Assembly: GCF_017873185.1 (NCBI RefSeq)
Contig: NZ_JAGGJX010000001.1
Location: 1 to 64,000 of the forward strand
From: Metaclostridioides mangenotii
GTDB taxonomy: Bacteria > Bacillota > Clostridia > Peptostreptococcales > Peptostreptococcaceae
DNA: 64,000 nt
Direction: 5' to 3'
The position numbers and the translations under genes were made by a program. Below are positions 56,642 to 64,000 of this stretch, in pieces. The notes under the pieces were generated by a model, which was not told the DNA's origin, searched no databases, and saw only the letters and a list, made by a program, of their open reading frames with translations. Numbering within the stretch: the first letter of the stretch is position 1; each line of letters opens with the position of its first letter.

Positions 56642-57022
56642 ATGTTGGTTATAAGAAAAAAAGTCATAAATGATTTAATAACTAAGCATGGTGAGTCTAA
56701 TATGATTGGTGCTTTTGCTGAAGCTAGAGATTTTACAATAATCGATAGACAAACAATACTTATGATAAACGATAATAAAATGATTTCTATTACTATAAGC
56801 AAATTATATAATGAAGTAAAAAAAGTGGAAGTATTTAATAGAAGAGATATAAAATATATGAAGATTTCTAAATCTATTATGAGTACAAAACTTGCTATTG
56901 AAACAGATACTTTTAAAGGTACATTTTTAATTAAAAATAAGATATCAACATTAGGCGAGATGCAAAAAGAATTTTTACATAAATTAGATTTATTCGCTAA
57001 TATGTTTAATGAAGGTCAGTAA
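56642..57022 (+). CDS. Hypothetical protein, single-gene unit
   Basis: 126 aa, ATG 7 nt after GGGGAG. Mixed alpha/beta sequence with alternating hydrophobic strands (DFTIIDRQTILMINDNKMIS, KLAIETDTFKGTFLIKN) and an amphipathic C-terminal helix, which would suit a PH-like or small barrel fold. There is no signal peptide or TM segment. I do not recognise the family. Confidence 0.6.
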   Translation: MLVIRKKVINDLITKHGESNMIGAFAEARDFTIIDRQTILMINDNKMISITISKLYNEVKKVEVFNRRDIKYMKISKSIMSTKLAIETDTFKGTFLIKNKISTLGEMQKEFLHKLDLFANMFNEGQ

Positions 57023-57517
57023 TACAAGCATAAAATATACGAAATTTAGTTATTTATATCGTGAATTTTATAACAGAAATTATGGCGTAAAATTATGGAG
57101 TTAAATAAAATATTAATAAGATACGTTTAATTTTAAATGGTATAACACAAATTATATGAATTTAATTAAAGAAATTATGCAGTCTAAAAATTAGAGACTG
57201 TATATTTTTTTATAACTAAAAAATTAGTTTCTTTACAAATAAAAATAATTAATATAAATTATTTACCTTTAAGCACAATCGGCAACAATATGATATATAA
57301 TAATTGTTTTAGTGAGTTGTAGATATACTTAAGATTTATTTTATTTACTTAAGTAAGACTATTATTCGATATATTTGTAGTTATAAATAAGAATTTTGCA
57401 AAATTTGACAAGAAAAATTAATTATTAGTAAAATTACTATTTACAGAACAATATATTGAGTTATATAATATACTATATCAGGATTAAAAGTTATAAAGTA
57501 TAGCACAATGAAAGAAG
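57023..57517. other. Intergenic region with one terminator
   Basis: CAGTCT/AGACTG hairpin at 57180-57200 with ATATTTTTTT after it ends the upstream gene. The remaining 300 bp up to the CBS repressor are AT-rich without an ORF and presumably hold its promoter. Confidence 0.5.
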
Positions 57518-58156
57518 GTGAAACCTATTCAACTTAATGAGAGGCAACAAAAGATTATTGAAATTGTCAAAGAGAATGAGCCGATAACAAGTGAGAATAT
57601 TGCCGCTACTTTAAACGTAACGAGAGCAACGCTTAGATCAGACTTGGCTATACTTACAATGACAGGCATATTAGATGCTAGACCTAAAGTAGGATATTTC
57701 TATACGGGTGTAAGTAAGATAAATTTACTTAGCAGTAATATAAAAGATAAAAAGGTGGAGGATATCATGAGCTTGCCTTCACTAGCTAAAAAAGATGAGA
57801 GTATTTACGATGTTATAGTTACAATGTTTTTATCTGATGTTGGTAGTATCGTCATAATAGACGAAGAAGAAAAAGTATGTGGAATAGTTTCTAGAAAAGA
57901 CTTACTAAAATCTACAATAGGTGGGGGAGATATTAATAAGATGCCAGTGGGTATGATAATGACGAGAACTCCTAACGTAGTCACTACAAATAAAGATGAC
58001 AGTATTCTAACTGCAACTAAAAAAATAATACAACATGAAATTGATTCTATACCAGTGGTAGAGAGAACTGGAAAAGACGGTCAGGATATGAAAGCTATTG
58101 GTAGAATATCAAAGACTAGTATTACAAGATTATTTTTAGAAATGATCGATAATTAG
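57518..58156 (+). CDS. HTH-CBS transcriptional regulator, CcpN/YqzB type
   Basis: 212 aa from GTG. The N-terminal winged helix (NERQQKIIEIVKENEPITSE, TLNVTRATLRSDLAILTMTG) resembles a DeoR-like HTH. Two CBS domains follow (DIMSLPSLAKKDESIYDVIV, MIMTRTPNVVTTNKDDSILT). In Bacillus CcpN represses gluconeogenic genes in response to adenine nucleotides. Here it precedes ppsR and ppdK, so control of the pyruvate/PEP switch is a reasonable inference. The SD is weak (AAAGAAGG overlapping the start). Confidence 0.82.
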   Translation: MKPIQLNERQQKIIEIVKENEPITSENIAATLNVTRATLRSDLAILTMTGILDARPKVGYFYTGVSKINLLSSNIKDKKVEDIMSLPSLAKKDESIYDVIVTMFLSDVGSIVIIDEEEKVCGIVSRKDLLKSTIGGGDINKMPVGMIMTRTPNVVTTNKDDSILTATKKIIQHEIDSIPVVERTGKDGQDMKAIGRISKTSITRLFLEMIDN

Positions 58157-58168
58157 GGAGGAATGCCA

Positions 58169-59005
58169 GTGGAACACTTAATTATATATGTGCTCTCTGA
58201 TTCAGTTGGAGAAACTGCACAACAAGTAGCTAAAGCTGCTATGTCACAGTTTTATGTTGATGAAACTTATGAGATAAGAAGATTTCCATACATATCAGAT
58301 GAAAAGTTTTTAATAGAGACTCTACACAGTGCTAAAGAGGAAAATGCTCTTATAGTATACACTTTAGTAGATGAAGGAATGTGTAAGGCTGTTGAAGAAT
58401 ATTGTGGAGCTGAAGGTTTAAGTTGTACAGATCTTATGAGTGGGCTTTTAAACTCAATAAGTGATAGAACAAACAAGAAGCCAAAGAGAGAAGCAGGAAT
58501 AATAAGAAAATTAGATGAGTCTTACTTTAAAAGAGTAGAGGCTATTGAATTTGCTGTTAAATACGACGATGGAAAAGACCCTAGAGGAATATTAAAGGCA
58601 GACTTGGTTTTAGTGGGAATATCTAGAACTTCTAAAACACCGTTAAGTATGTACTTAGCTAACAAAAATATAAAAGTAGCTAATGTGCCTTTAGTTCCAG
58701 AAATACCTATTCCAAAGGAAGTATTTGAAATAGATACTAAAAAAATAATAGGTCTTACAAATTCACCAGAGAAATTAAATACTATAAGAACTGCAAGACT
58801 TAAAGCAATGGGGCTTTCAAGTAGGGCAAATTATGCAAACTTAGAAAGAATACTGCAGGAGCTGGACTATTCAGAAGAGACAATGAAAAGAGTTGGATGC
58901 CCAGTTATAAATGTTTCTAACAAAGCTATAGAAGAAACAGCAGGAATAATATTGGATATAATGAAAGAGAATGGTCTAAAAATATACAAAGAAATAGAAG
59001 TTTAA
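58169..59005 (+). CDS. ppsR: Pyruvate, phosphate dikinase regulatory protein (kinase/phosphotransferase)
   Basis: 278 aa from GTG 58169, 8 nt after GGGAGG; the ATG two codons earlier is too close to that site. N-terminal YVLSDSVGETAQQVAKAAM and the P-loop-like VGISRTSKTPLSMYLA are DUF299 signatures. The enzyme inactivates PPDK by ADP-dependent Thr phosphorylation and restores it by Pi-dependent dephosphorylation. Its target ppdK follows 68 bp downstream. Confidence 0.93.
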   Translation: MEHLIIYVLSDSVGETAQQVAKAAMSQFYVDETYEIRRFPYISDEKFLIETLHSAKEENALIVYTLVDEGMCKAVEEYCGAEGLSCTDLMSGLLNSISDRTNKKPKREAGIIRKLDESYFKRVEAIEFAVKYDDGKDPRGILKADLVLVGISRTSKTPLSMYLANKNIKVANVPLVPEIPIPKEVFEIDTKKIIGLTNSPEKLNTIRTARLKAMGLSSRANYANLERILQELDYSEETMKRVGCPVINVSNKAIEETAGIILDIMKENGLKIYKEIEV

Positions 59006-59073
59006 TAAGTTATCAATATCTAAAATAGATAATCAGTCATAAAACATTAATAAAAAATAATGGAGGCTTAAAT

Positions 59074-61701
59074 ATGGAAACGAAGTTTGTTTATGATTTT
59101 AATGAAGGCAATAAGGAAATGAAGTATTTACTAGGGGGAAAAGGATCTAACTTAGCAGAAATGACTAAAATAGGTTTACCAGTACCTCCAGGGTTCACTA
59201 TAACAACAGAGGCTTGTAATGACTACTATGCGAATGAAGAAAAAATAAAAGAAGATGTGATAAAAGAAATAGAATCCCACTTAGAAAAATTAGAAAAAGA
59301 TTTAAATAAAACTTTAGGTAGTGACAAAAATCCTCTTCTAGTTTCAGTTCGCTCTGGTGCAGTTTTCTCAATGCCAGGAATGATGGACACTATACTTAAC
59401 TTAGGTCTTAACGACACAAGTGTTATAGGATTAGCAGAGTCTACTCAAAATGAGAGATTTGCATACGACAGTTACAGAAGATTTATTCAAATGTTCTCTG
59501 ACGTTGCTATGGAAGTGCCAAAGTACAAATTTGATAATGTTTTAGACAGAGTAAAAGAAGATAAAGGATATGCACAAGATACAGACCTTACTACTGAAGA
59601 CTTAAAAGGAATAGTGGAAGAGTATAAAGAAATATACAAAAAAGAAATCAAATCAGATTTCCCACAAAAACCTCAAGAGCAATTAATGCTTGCAATAGAA
59701 GCAGTATTTAAGTCTTGGAATAACAACCGTGCTATGGTATACCGTAGACTTCATGATATAGCTCATGATTTAGGAACTGCTGTAAATATACAATCAATGG
59801 TATTCGGTAATATGGGAGAAACTAGTGGTACAGGAGTTGCATTTACTAGAAACCCAGCTACAGGAGAAAATAAATTATTTGGTGAGTACTTAATAAATGC
59901 ACAAGGTGAAGACGTTGTTGCAGGTATAAGAACTCCTCAAGATATATCTACATTAAAAGATGTTATGCCAGAGGTATACAATAAGTTTGTAGAGATAACT
60001 CATATACTTGAAGGTCACTACAAAGATATGCAAGATATAGAGTTTACAATAGAAAACGAAAGATTATTTATACTACAAACTAGAAATGGTAAGAGAACTG
60101 CTGAAGCGGCTATAAATATAGCAACTGATTTAGTTGATGCAGGAATAATAGATGATAAAGAAGCAATACTTAGAATTGAGCCTAACCAATTAGATCAACT
60201 TCTACACCCTAAATTTGAAGATAAAGCTTTAGCAGAAGCTAAGTCTCTAGCTAAAGGGTTACCAGCTTCTCCAGGTGCTGCTAGTGGTAGAGTATACTTC
60301 AATGCAGACGATGCAGTTGAAGCATCAGATAGAGGAGAAAAGGTAATATTAGTTAGACTTGAAACATCTCCAGAAGATATCGAAGGTATGATAAAAGCAG
60401 AAGGGATACTTACTGCTAGAGGGGGAATGACTTCTCATGCTGCAGTTGTTGCCAGAGGAATGGGTAAATGTTGTGTAGCTGGTTGTGGAGAGTTAAAAGT
60501 AGATGAAGCTAACAAAGAAGTTTCAGCTTCAGGAACAACTCTTAAAGAAGGAGATTATATCTCAATTGATGGATCTACTGGTAATGTATACGCAGGAGAT
60601 ATCAAGAAAACAGAAGTAGCTTTAACAGGAAACTTCGAGAGACTTATGAACTGGGTAGACAAATACAAGCAAATGGCTGTTAGAACTAATGCTGACAACC
60701 CAAGAGATGCTCGTTCAGCTATAGAGTTTGGAGCAGAAGGTATAGGTCTTTGTAGAACTGAGCATATGTTCTTCGACGAAGCTAGACTTCCAGCTGTTAG
60801 AGAAATGATACTTGCTGATTCTGTAGAGCAAAGAGAAAAAGCTCTTGCAAAAATACTTCCAATGCAAAGAGAAGACTTTATTGAACTATTTAAAGTTATG
60901 GACGGAAAACCAGTTAATATAAGACTATTGGATCCACCACTACATGAGTTCTTACCTCATGACGATGAAACTATAAACGAACTTGCAGCATCTATGGGAA
61001 TAAGAGCAAGCGACATCAAGAAAAAAGTAGTTGATCTTGAAGAGTTCAACCCAATGCTAGGTCACAGAGGTTGTAGACTTGCAATAACTTACCCAGAAAT
61101 TTGTGTAATGCAAGCTAAAGCTATAATCCAAGGAGCTATAGAGTCTACTAAGGCTGGATGCAAAGTAAGCCCTGAGATAATGGTTCCATTAGTTGGTGAA
61201 GTTAACGAGTTAAAAATATTAAGAGAATTAATAGTAGAGACTGTTGAAGCTGTATTAAAAGAAGAAAACTCTGACGTTAAATATACAGTTGGTACAATGA
61301 TAGAGATACCAAGAGCTTGTTTAACAGCTGATGAAATAGCAGAAGTCGCTGATTTCTACAGTTTCGGAACAAATGACTTAACTCAAATGGCATTTGGATA
61401 TTCAAGAGATGATGCTGGTAAGTTCTTAGGAGAGTATGTTGACAAAGGAATACTAGAAAAAGATCCATTCCAAGTACTAGACCAAAATGGTGTTGGTAAA
61501 TTAGTAGATATGGGATGTAAATTAGGAAGAAGCGTTAAGCCTGACCTAAAACTAGGAATATGTGGAGAGCACGGTGGAGAGCCATCATCAGTACAATTCT
61601 GCTACGATGTAGGTCTTGACTACGTATCTTGTTCACCATTTAGAGTGCCAATAGCTAGACTTGCTTCAGCTCAAGCATCAATCAAAAATCCTAGAAAATA
61701 G
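59074..61701 (+). CDS. ppdK: Pyruvate, phosphate dikinase
   Basis: 875 aa, ATG after TGGAGG. N-terminal ATP-grasp (LLGGKGSNLAEMTKIGLPVP, SGAVFSMPGMMDT), central phosphohistidine domain with GGMTSHAAVVARGMGK (catalytic His and, beside it, the regulatory Thr), and the C-terminal PEP/pyruvate barrel (GLCRTEHMFF, LGICGEHGGEPSSVQF). Converts pyruvate, ATP and Pi to PEP, AMP and PPi, reversibly. Full length and intact. Confidence 0.96.
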   Translation: METKFVYDFNEGNKEMKYLLGGKGSNLAEMTKIGLPVPPGFTITTEACNDYYANEEKIKEDVIKEIESHLEKLEKDLNKTLGSDKNPLLVSVRSGAVFSMPGMMDTILNLGLNDTSVIGLAESTQNERFAYDSYRRFIQMFSDVAMEVPKYKFDNVLDRVKEDKGYAQDTDLTTEDLKGIVEEYKEIYKKEIKSDFPQKPQEQLMLAIEAVFKSWNNNRAMVYRRLHDIAHDLGTAVNIQSMVFGNMGETSGTGVAFTRNPATGENKLFGEYLINAQGEDVVAGIRTPQDISTLKDVMPEVYNKFVEITHILEGHYKDMQDIEFTIENERLFILQTRNGKRTAEAAINIATDLVDAGIIDDKEAILRIEPNQLDQLLHPKFEDKALAEAKSLAKGLPASPGAASGRVYFNADDAVEASDRGEKVILVRLETSPEDIEGMIKAEGILTARGGMTSHAAVVARGMGKCCVAGCGELKVDEANKEVSASGTTLKEGDYISIDGSTGNVYAGDIKKTEVALTGNFERLMNWVDKYKQMAVRTNADNPRDARSAIEFGAEGIGLCRTEHMFFDEARLPAVREMILADSVEQREKALAKILPMQREDFIELFKVMDGKPVNIRLLDPPLHEFLPHDDETINELAASMGIRASDIKKKVVDLEEFNPMLGHRGCRLAITYPEICVMQAKAIIQGAIESTKAGCKVSPEIMVPLVGEVNELKILRELIVETVEAVLKEENSDVKYTVGTMIEIPRACLTADEIAEVADFYSFGTNDLTQMAFGYSRDDAGKFLGEYVDKGILEKDPFQVLDQNGVGKLVDMGCKLGRSVKPDLKLGICGEHGGEPSSVQFCYDVGLDYVSCSPFRVPIARLASAQASIKNPRK

Positions 61702-61802
61702 TATTTGTTTAATTTAATTTAAATTTAATTTTTATGTTAAGGATAGATGTATATAAATGATCCATATTTAAGAATATGGAAACGATAAAATAGAGTATTT
61801 CT

Positions 61803-61837
61803 AAAATAGACGTTCATATATGAGCGTCTATTTTTTG
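61803..61837 (+). terminator. Terminator of ppdK
   Basis: AAAATAGACG/CGTCTATTTT arms with TCATATATGA core, then T6. Confidence 0.88.
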
Positions 61838-61977
61838 TTTAAGTAAAAAAGATCGAGGCAATTTTAGTATATTAATTTATAAAGTTAAATATCAAGCTTT
61901 AATATAGACATAAATAATATATAATTGTAAAATGTGTCTAACCGAGAAAGATCAATATGGCTGGAGGATCTAACGTT

Positions 61978-62103
61978 ATGAATGTTATTATTATGAGTTG
62001 GGATTGTATATCTGCATTTTCTAACCATATAGAAGCTGAAAGACAGCAATTATTTATTAGTTCAAAAGGAAGTAAGAAGTTGAGGTTGAGGGAAAAAGGT
62101 TAA
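61978..62103 (+). CDS. Possible 41-aa peptide
   Basis: ATG 61978 lies 10 nt after GGAGG. The frame (MNVIIMSWDCISAFSNHIEA, then a basic tail) also extends to an ATG at 61957 without a good SD. It could be a fragment; I do not recognise it. The rest of 61838-62256 shows no gene. Confidence 0.3.
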   Translation: MNVIIMSWDCISAFSNHIEAERQQLFISSKGSKKLRLREKG

Positions 62104-62256
62104 TAGTATACGAAATAAATGTAAAATATATATGAAGTAATAGAAAAACTTATGATCACAATAGTCCTAATGAAACTTATAGATTAGCTTAGCATATAAT
62201 ACTATAATAGCAGTATTTTATAGGATAATAGATAGTTTCAGCTGGGGGTGCATAAA

Positions 62257-62502
62257 ATGATAAAATGTTCAAGATGTGGGAAAGAGGTTTCATCGCGTCC
62301 TGGTTCAATATGTCCAAAATGTGGATTTAAAGTATCAGAGGAGGCATTAAAAATAAGGTGTCATGAACCAAGTTGTAGGGCTTTGGTATCTAAGAAGTAC
62401 GATTACTGTCCTAACTGTGGGTGTAAGCTTAAAGGATACAAAATTGGTGAGATTTTTGATATGGTTAGGTACAAGATTGATGAGACCTTAGATAAGAAAT
62501 AA
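62257..62502 (+). CDS. Double zinc-ribbon protein
   Basis: 81 aa from ATG 62257 after GGGGGTG; the GTG at 62248 is part of that site. Cys pairs MIKCSRCG, SICPKCG, RCHEPSC and YCPNCG can form two zinc ribbons, followed by an amphipathic tail. Such proteins are common in clostridia, and no specific role is known. Confidence 0.7.
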   Translation: MIKCSRCGKEVSSRPGSICPKCGFKVSEEALKIRCHEPSCRALVSKKYDYCPNCGCKLKGYKIGEIFDMVRYKIDETLDKK

Positions 62503-62550
62503 TAAAAAGTAATTGTTAGTGTAGATGATAAAACTATATATATGCGTATA

Positions 62551-62593
62551 AACAAGATATTAATAAATAATTGGTATCTTGTTTATTATTTTT
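62551..62593 (+). terminator. Terminator of the zinc-ribbon gene
   Basis: AACAAGATA pairs with TATCTTGTT, then TATTATTTTT. Confidence 0.7.
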
Positions 62594-62645
62594 GTATCAA
62601 ATATTGATTATTTGATTATTATTTTATAATATTGAATGTCTTCTC

Positions 62646-62696
62646 AAAATCGGTCAGTAATAATATAATTGAATTATATTATTACTGACCGATTTT
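62646..62696. repeat. 51-bp perfect palindrome, candidate TetR operator
   Basis: Two 25-bp arms (AAAATCGGTCAGTAATAATA... and its exact complement) flank a single central G. The half-site GGTCAGTAAT/ATTACTGACC is typical of TetR-family operators. It lies 20 bp before the truncated tetR start, where an autoregulatory operator is expected. Confidence 0.75.
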
Positions 62697-62716
62697 GTAT
62701 ATTGGAGGTTAAATCT

Positions 62717-62857
62717 ATGAGGGAATCTTTTTTTTCTTTACAAATTGATAAACAGAATAAGCTAATTGATTCAGGATATAAAGTTTTCTCGCTTTATCCA
62801 TATAAAAAAGCTTCTGTGTCTATTATTGCAAATGAGGCAAATAACCAAATATATTAA
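62717..62857 (+). pseudogene. Truncated TetR-family regulator (N-terminal helices only)
   Basis: 46 aa, ATG 8 nt after TTGGAGG. RESFFSLQIDKQNKLIDSGY, KVFSLYPYKKASVSIIANEA match TetR helices 1 to 2 up to the turn, where a recognition helix (SKxxLFxYF) would follow. The frame diverges after NEAN and stops, so DNA binding and the ligand domain are lost. Confidence 0.65.
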
Positions 62858-62931
62858 AATAAAGTAGTTGTATAACATATTATATAAAACTATAAAATCA
62901 GTAAAATTATGTGTCTGGATATAGTTATCCA

Positions 62932-63016
62932 TAAAAAAGGAGATGGCTATAGTAGTTATTGTTATGTAACAAAATGCGTCCATATATGTACAAAACAACT
63001 GCTAAAGCCACCTTCC
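62932..63016 (-). terminator. Terminator of topB
   Basis: On the minus strand a long imperfect stem (GGAAGGTGGCTTTAGCAGTT... with ...AACTACTATAGCCATCTCC) is followed by T6, 10 bp beyond the topB stop. Confidence 0.75.
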
Positions 63017-63025
63017 CTAAGTTCA

Positions 63026-64000
63026 CTATTTGTTTTCAAAAGATTCAATTTTCCATGAAAACATATTATTATTTGGATTTTTTTCATATTTTAAAACGGC
63101 ATCAAATTTATTGCCATTTTTATTTGTAAGCGATTTAACGCTAGCCTCACCCTTTTTTAGCAAACTTTTAACCATAGTTTTATTAGGTTTTTTCTTATAA
63201 AAAGCGAGATACTTATCGTTTTTCCAAACACCAAATTTACATTCTTTATAATTTTCGCAAAAGAATCCTTTTTCAAACTCGTAAACATCATGGTCGCAAA
63301 CAGGGCATTTACCAAGAGAATTTTTTGATTTATCTGATTCACTACTTTTAGAGTTAGAGACTTCACTAGTTAATGAAGATGATTTTGAACTCTTAGTAGA
63401 ACCAGGAAATTTAGTGGATTTTTTTGTGAATTTTTTTGTCTTTGGATTAAAGATATAGCTTTCAGTATTAATATTTTTAGAAGAATCACTTTTAATAAGT
63501 TCAACATTTTGGTATATAAAATTCATTATGTTGGTCAAGTATTCTTTTTTTGTATAGCTACCCTTCTGAATATCGCTTAAGCTCTTTTCAAGTTTACCTG
63601 TATAGTCGACATCAAGTAGATCTTTAACAGGGAAAATCTCAACTAGATTTTTACCGAGTTGAGTTATAGAATACGCTTTACCTTTTTTGTTTACATATCC
63701 AACTTGACCTATCTTTTTTAGAACGTCAGCTCTTGTAGCTGAAGTACCAATGGAGTATCCAGAAAGAACTGCAGTATCATCATCTGAAACATTTTTACCA
63801 CAGTTTTTCATTGCTTTAAGCAGGGTATCTTCAGTATATGGCTTTGGTGGAGTAGTTTGTTTTTCTTGTGGCGTAATACTCAAAACATCTACAACATCAT
63901 CTTTGTTTACCATAGGAAGTAAATTGTCTTTTTCTTCTTTATTGTAAACCTCTAAGTAGCCTTTACTTTTTAAAACCTTACCTTTAGTTACGAAGATGTT
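63026..64000 (-). CDS. topB: DNA topoisomerase III, C-terminal part
   Basis: 325 residues are visible and the frame continues past the window edge, so the N-terminal Toprim and active-site Tyr are not seen. The visible part includes the type IA core end TPPKPYTEDTLLKAMKNCGK and IGTSATRADVLKKIGQVGYV, a Ser/Lys-rich linker, a zinc finger (GKCPVCDHDVYEFEKGFFCE), and the TopB C-terminal domain. TopB decatenates single-strand DNA links. A plasmid or ICE homologue is possible, but the adjacent core genes favour a chromosomal copy. Confidence 0.85.
   Translation of the reverse strand, partial: NIFVTKGKVLKSKGYLEVYNKEEKDNLLPMVNKDDVVDVLSITPQEKQTTPPKPYTEDTLLKAMKNCGKNVSDDDTAVLSGYSIGTSATRADVLKKIGQVGYVNKKGKAYSITQLGKNLVEIFPVKDLLDVDYTGKLEKSLSDIQKGSYTKKEYLTNIMNFIYQNVELIKSDSSKNINTESYIFNPKTKKFTKKSTKFPGSTKSSKSSSLTSEVSNSKSSESDKSKNSLGKCPVCDHDVYEFEKGFFCENYKECKFGVWKNDKYLAFYKKKPNKTMVKSLLKKGEASVKSLTNKNGNKFDAVLKYEKNPNNNMFSWKIESFENK

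Overview
This window is low-GC, AGA-rich DNA from a spore-forming anaerobic Firmicute. It carries spore genes (a CspC-type germination pseudoprotease, gpr, spoIIP, yqfC, yqfD), strong GGAGG ribosome binding sites, many TTG starts and a clostridial housekeeping gene order. The CspC pseudoprotease with Gly in place of the catalytic Ser points to the Peptostreptococcaceae (relatives of Clostridioides, Paraclostridium, Paeniclostridium or Romboutsia). I cannot name the species from sequence alone.

Positions 1-13,600 are an accessory and decaying region. It opens with the 3' end of cspC. It then holds an apparently complete but gene-less ykkC/guanidine-I type riboswitch on the minus strand, an AraC regulator whose start codon is missing, and relics of a small HTH protein, an ATP-dependent DNA ligase, a tyrosine recombinase, a phage-type amidase, a YmaF protein, a copper ATPase and a nitroreductase. 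Intact cargo lies between the relics: a flavodoxin, a nitrilase, a CatB/Vat-type acetyltransferase, a two-gene ABC exporter, and an unusual Cys-rich Asp-Arg/Glu-Arg repeat protein. A short tail module (DFKETYRKV) recurs four times, and a GGGTAGC-stem terminator recurs three times.

Positions 13,600-26,800 are mostly core: tcdA, a secreted ComEC-like metallo-beta-lactamase lipoprotein (minus strand), a DUF2156 protein, an Eis-like acetyltransferase, an ECF transporter S component with a tandem operator, a ComEC channel protein lacking the nuclease domain, holA, rpsT (minus strand), gpr-spoIIP, and lepA.

Positions 26,800-31,300 hold a CCA/poly(A)-polymerase-family gene followed by an agr-type quorum-sensing cassette. 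The cassette has one AgrD-like cyclic-peptide precursor and two tandem full-length AgrC-like receptor kinases, but no agrB or agrA beside them.

Positions 31,300-62,000 are a dense co-directional housekeeping block. In order: hemW; the CIRCE-controlled hrcA-grpE-dnaK-dnaJ cluster; a ROK glucokinase; prmA-rsmE-mtaB-HIT; rpsU-yqeY; tspO; hpf; yqfC-yqfD-phoH-ybeY-dgkA/PAP2-cdd-era; mgtE-yqzL-recO-DUF4342-glyQS; then a CBS-domain HTH repressor, ppsR and ppdK. The block links protein folding, ribosome assembly and hibernation, RNA modification, membrane lipid recycling, sporulation and the pyruvate/PEP switch. The window ends with a zinc-ribbon protein, a truncated TetR gene behind a near-perfect 51-bp palindrome, and the C-terminal part of topB on the minus strand.
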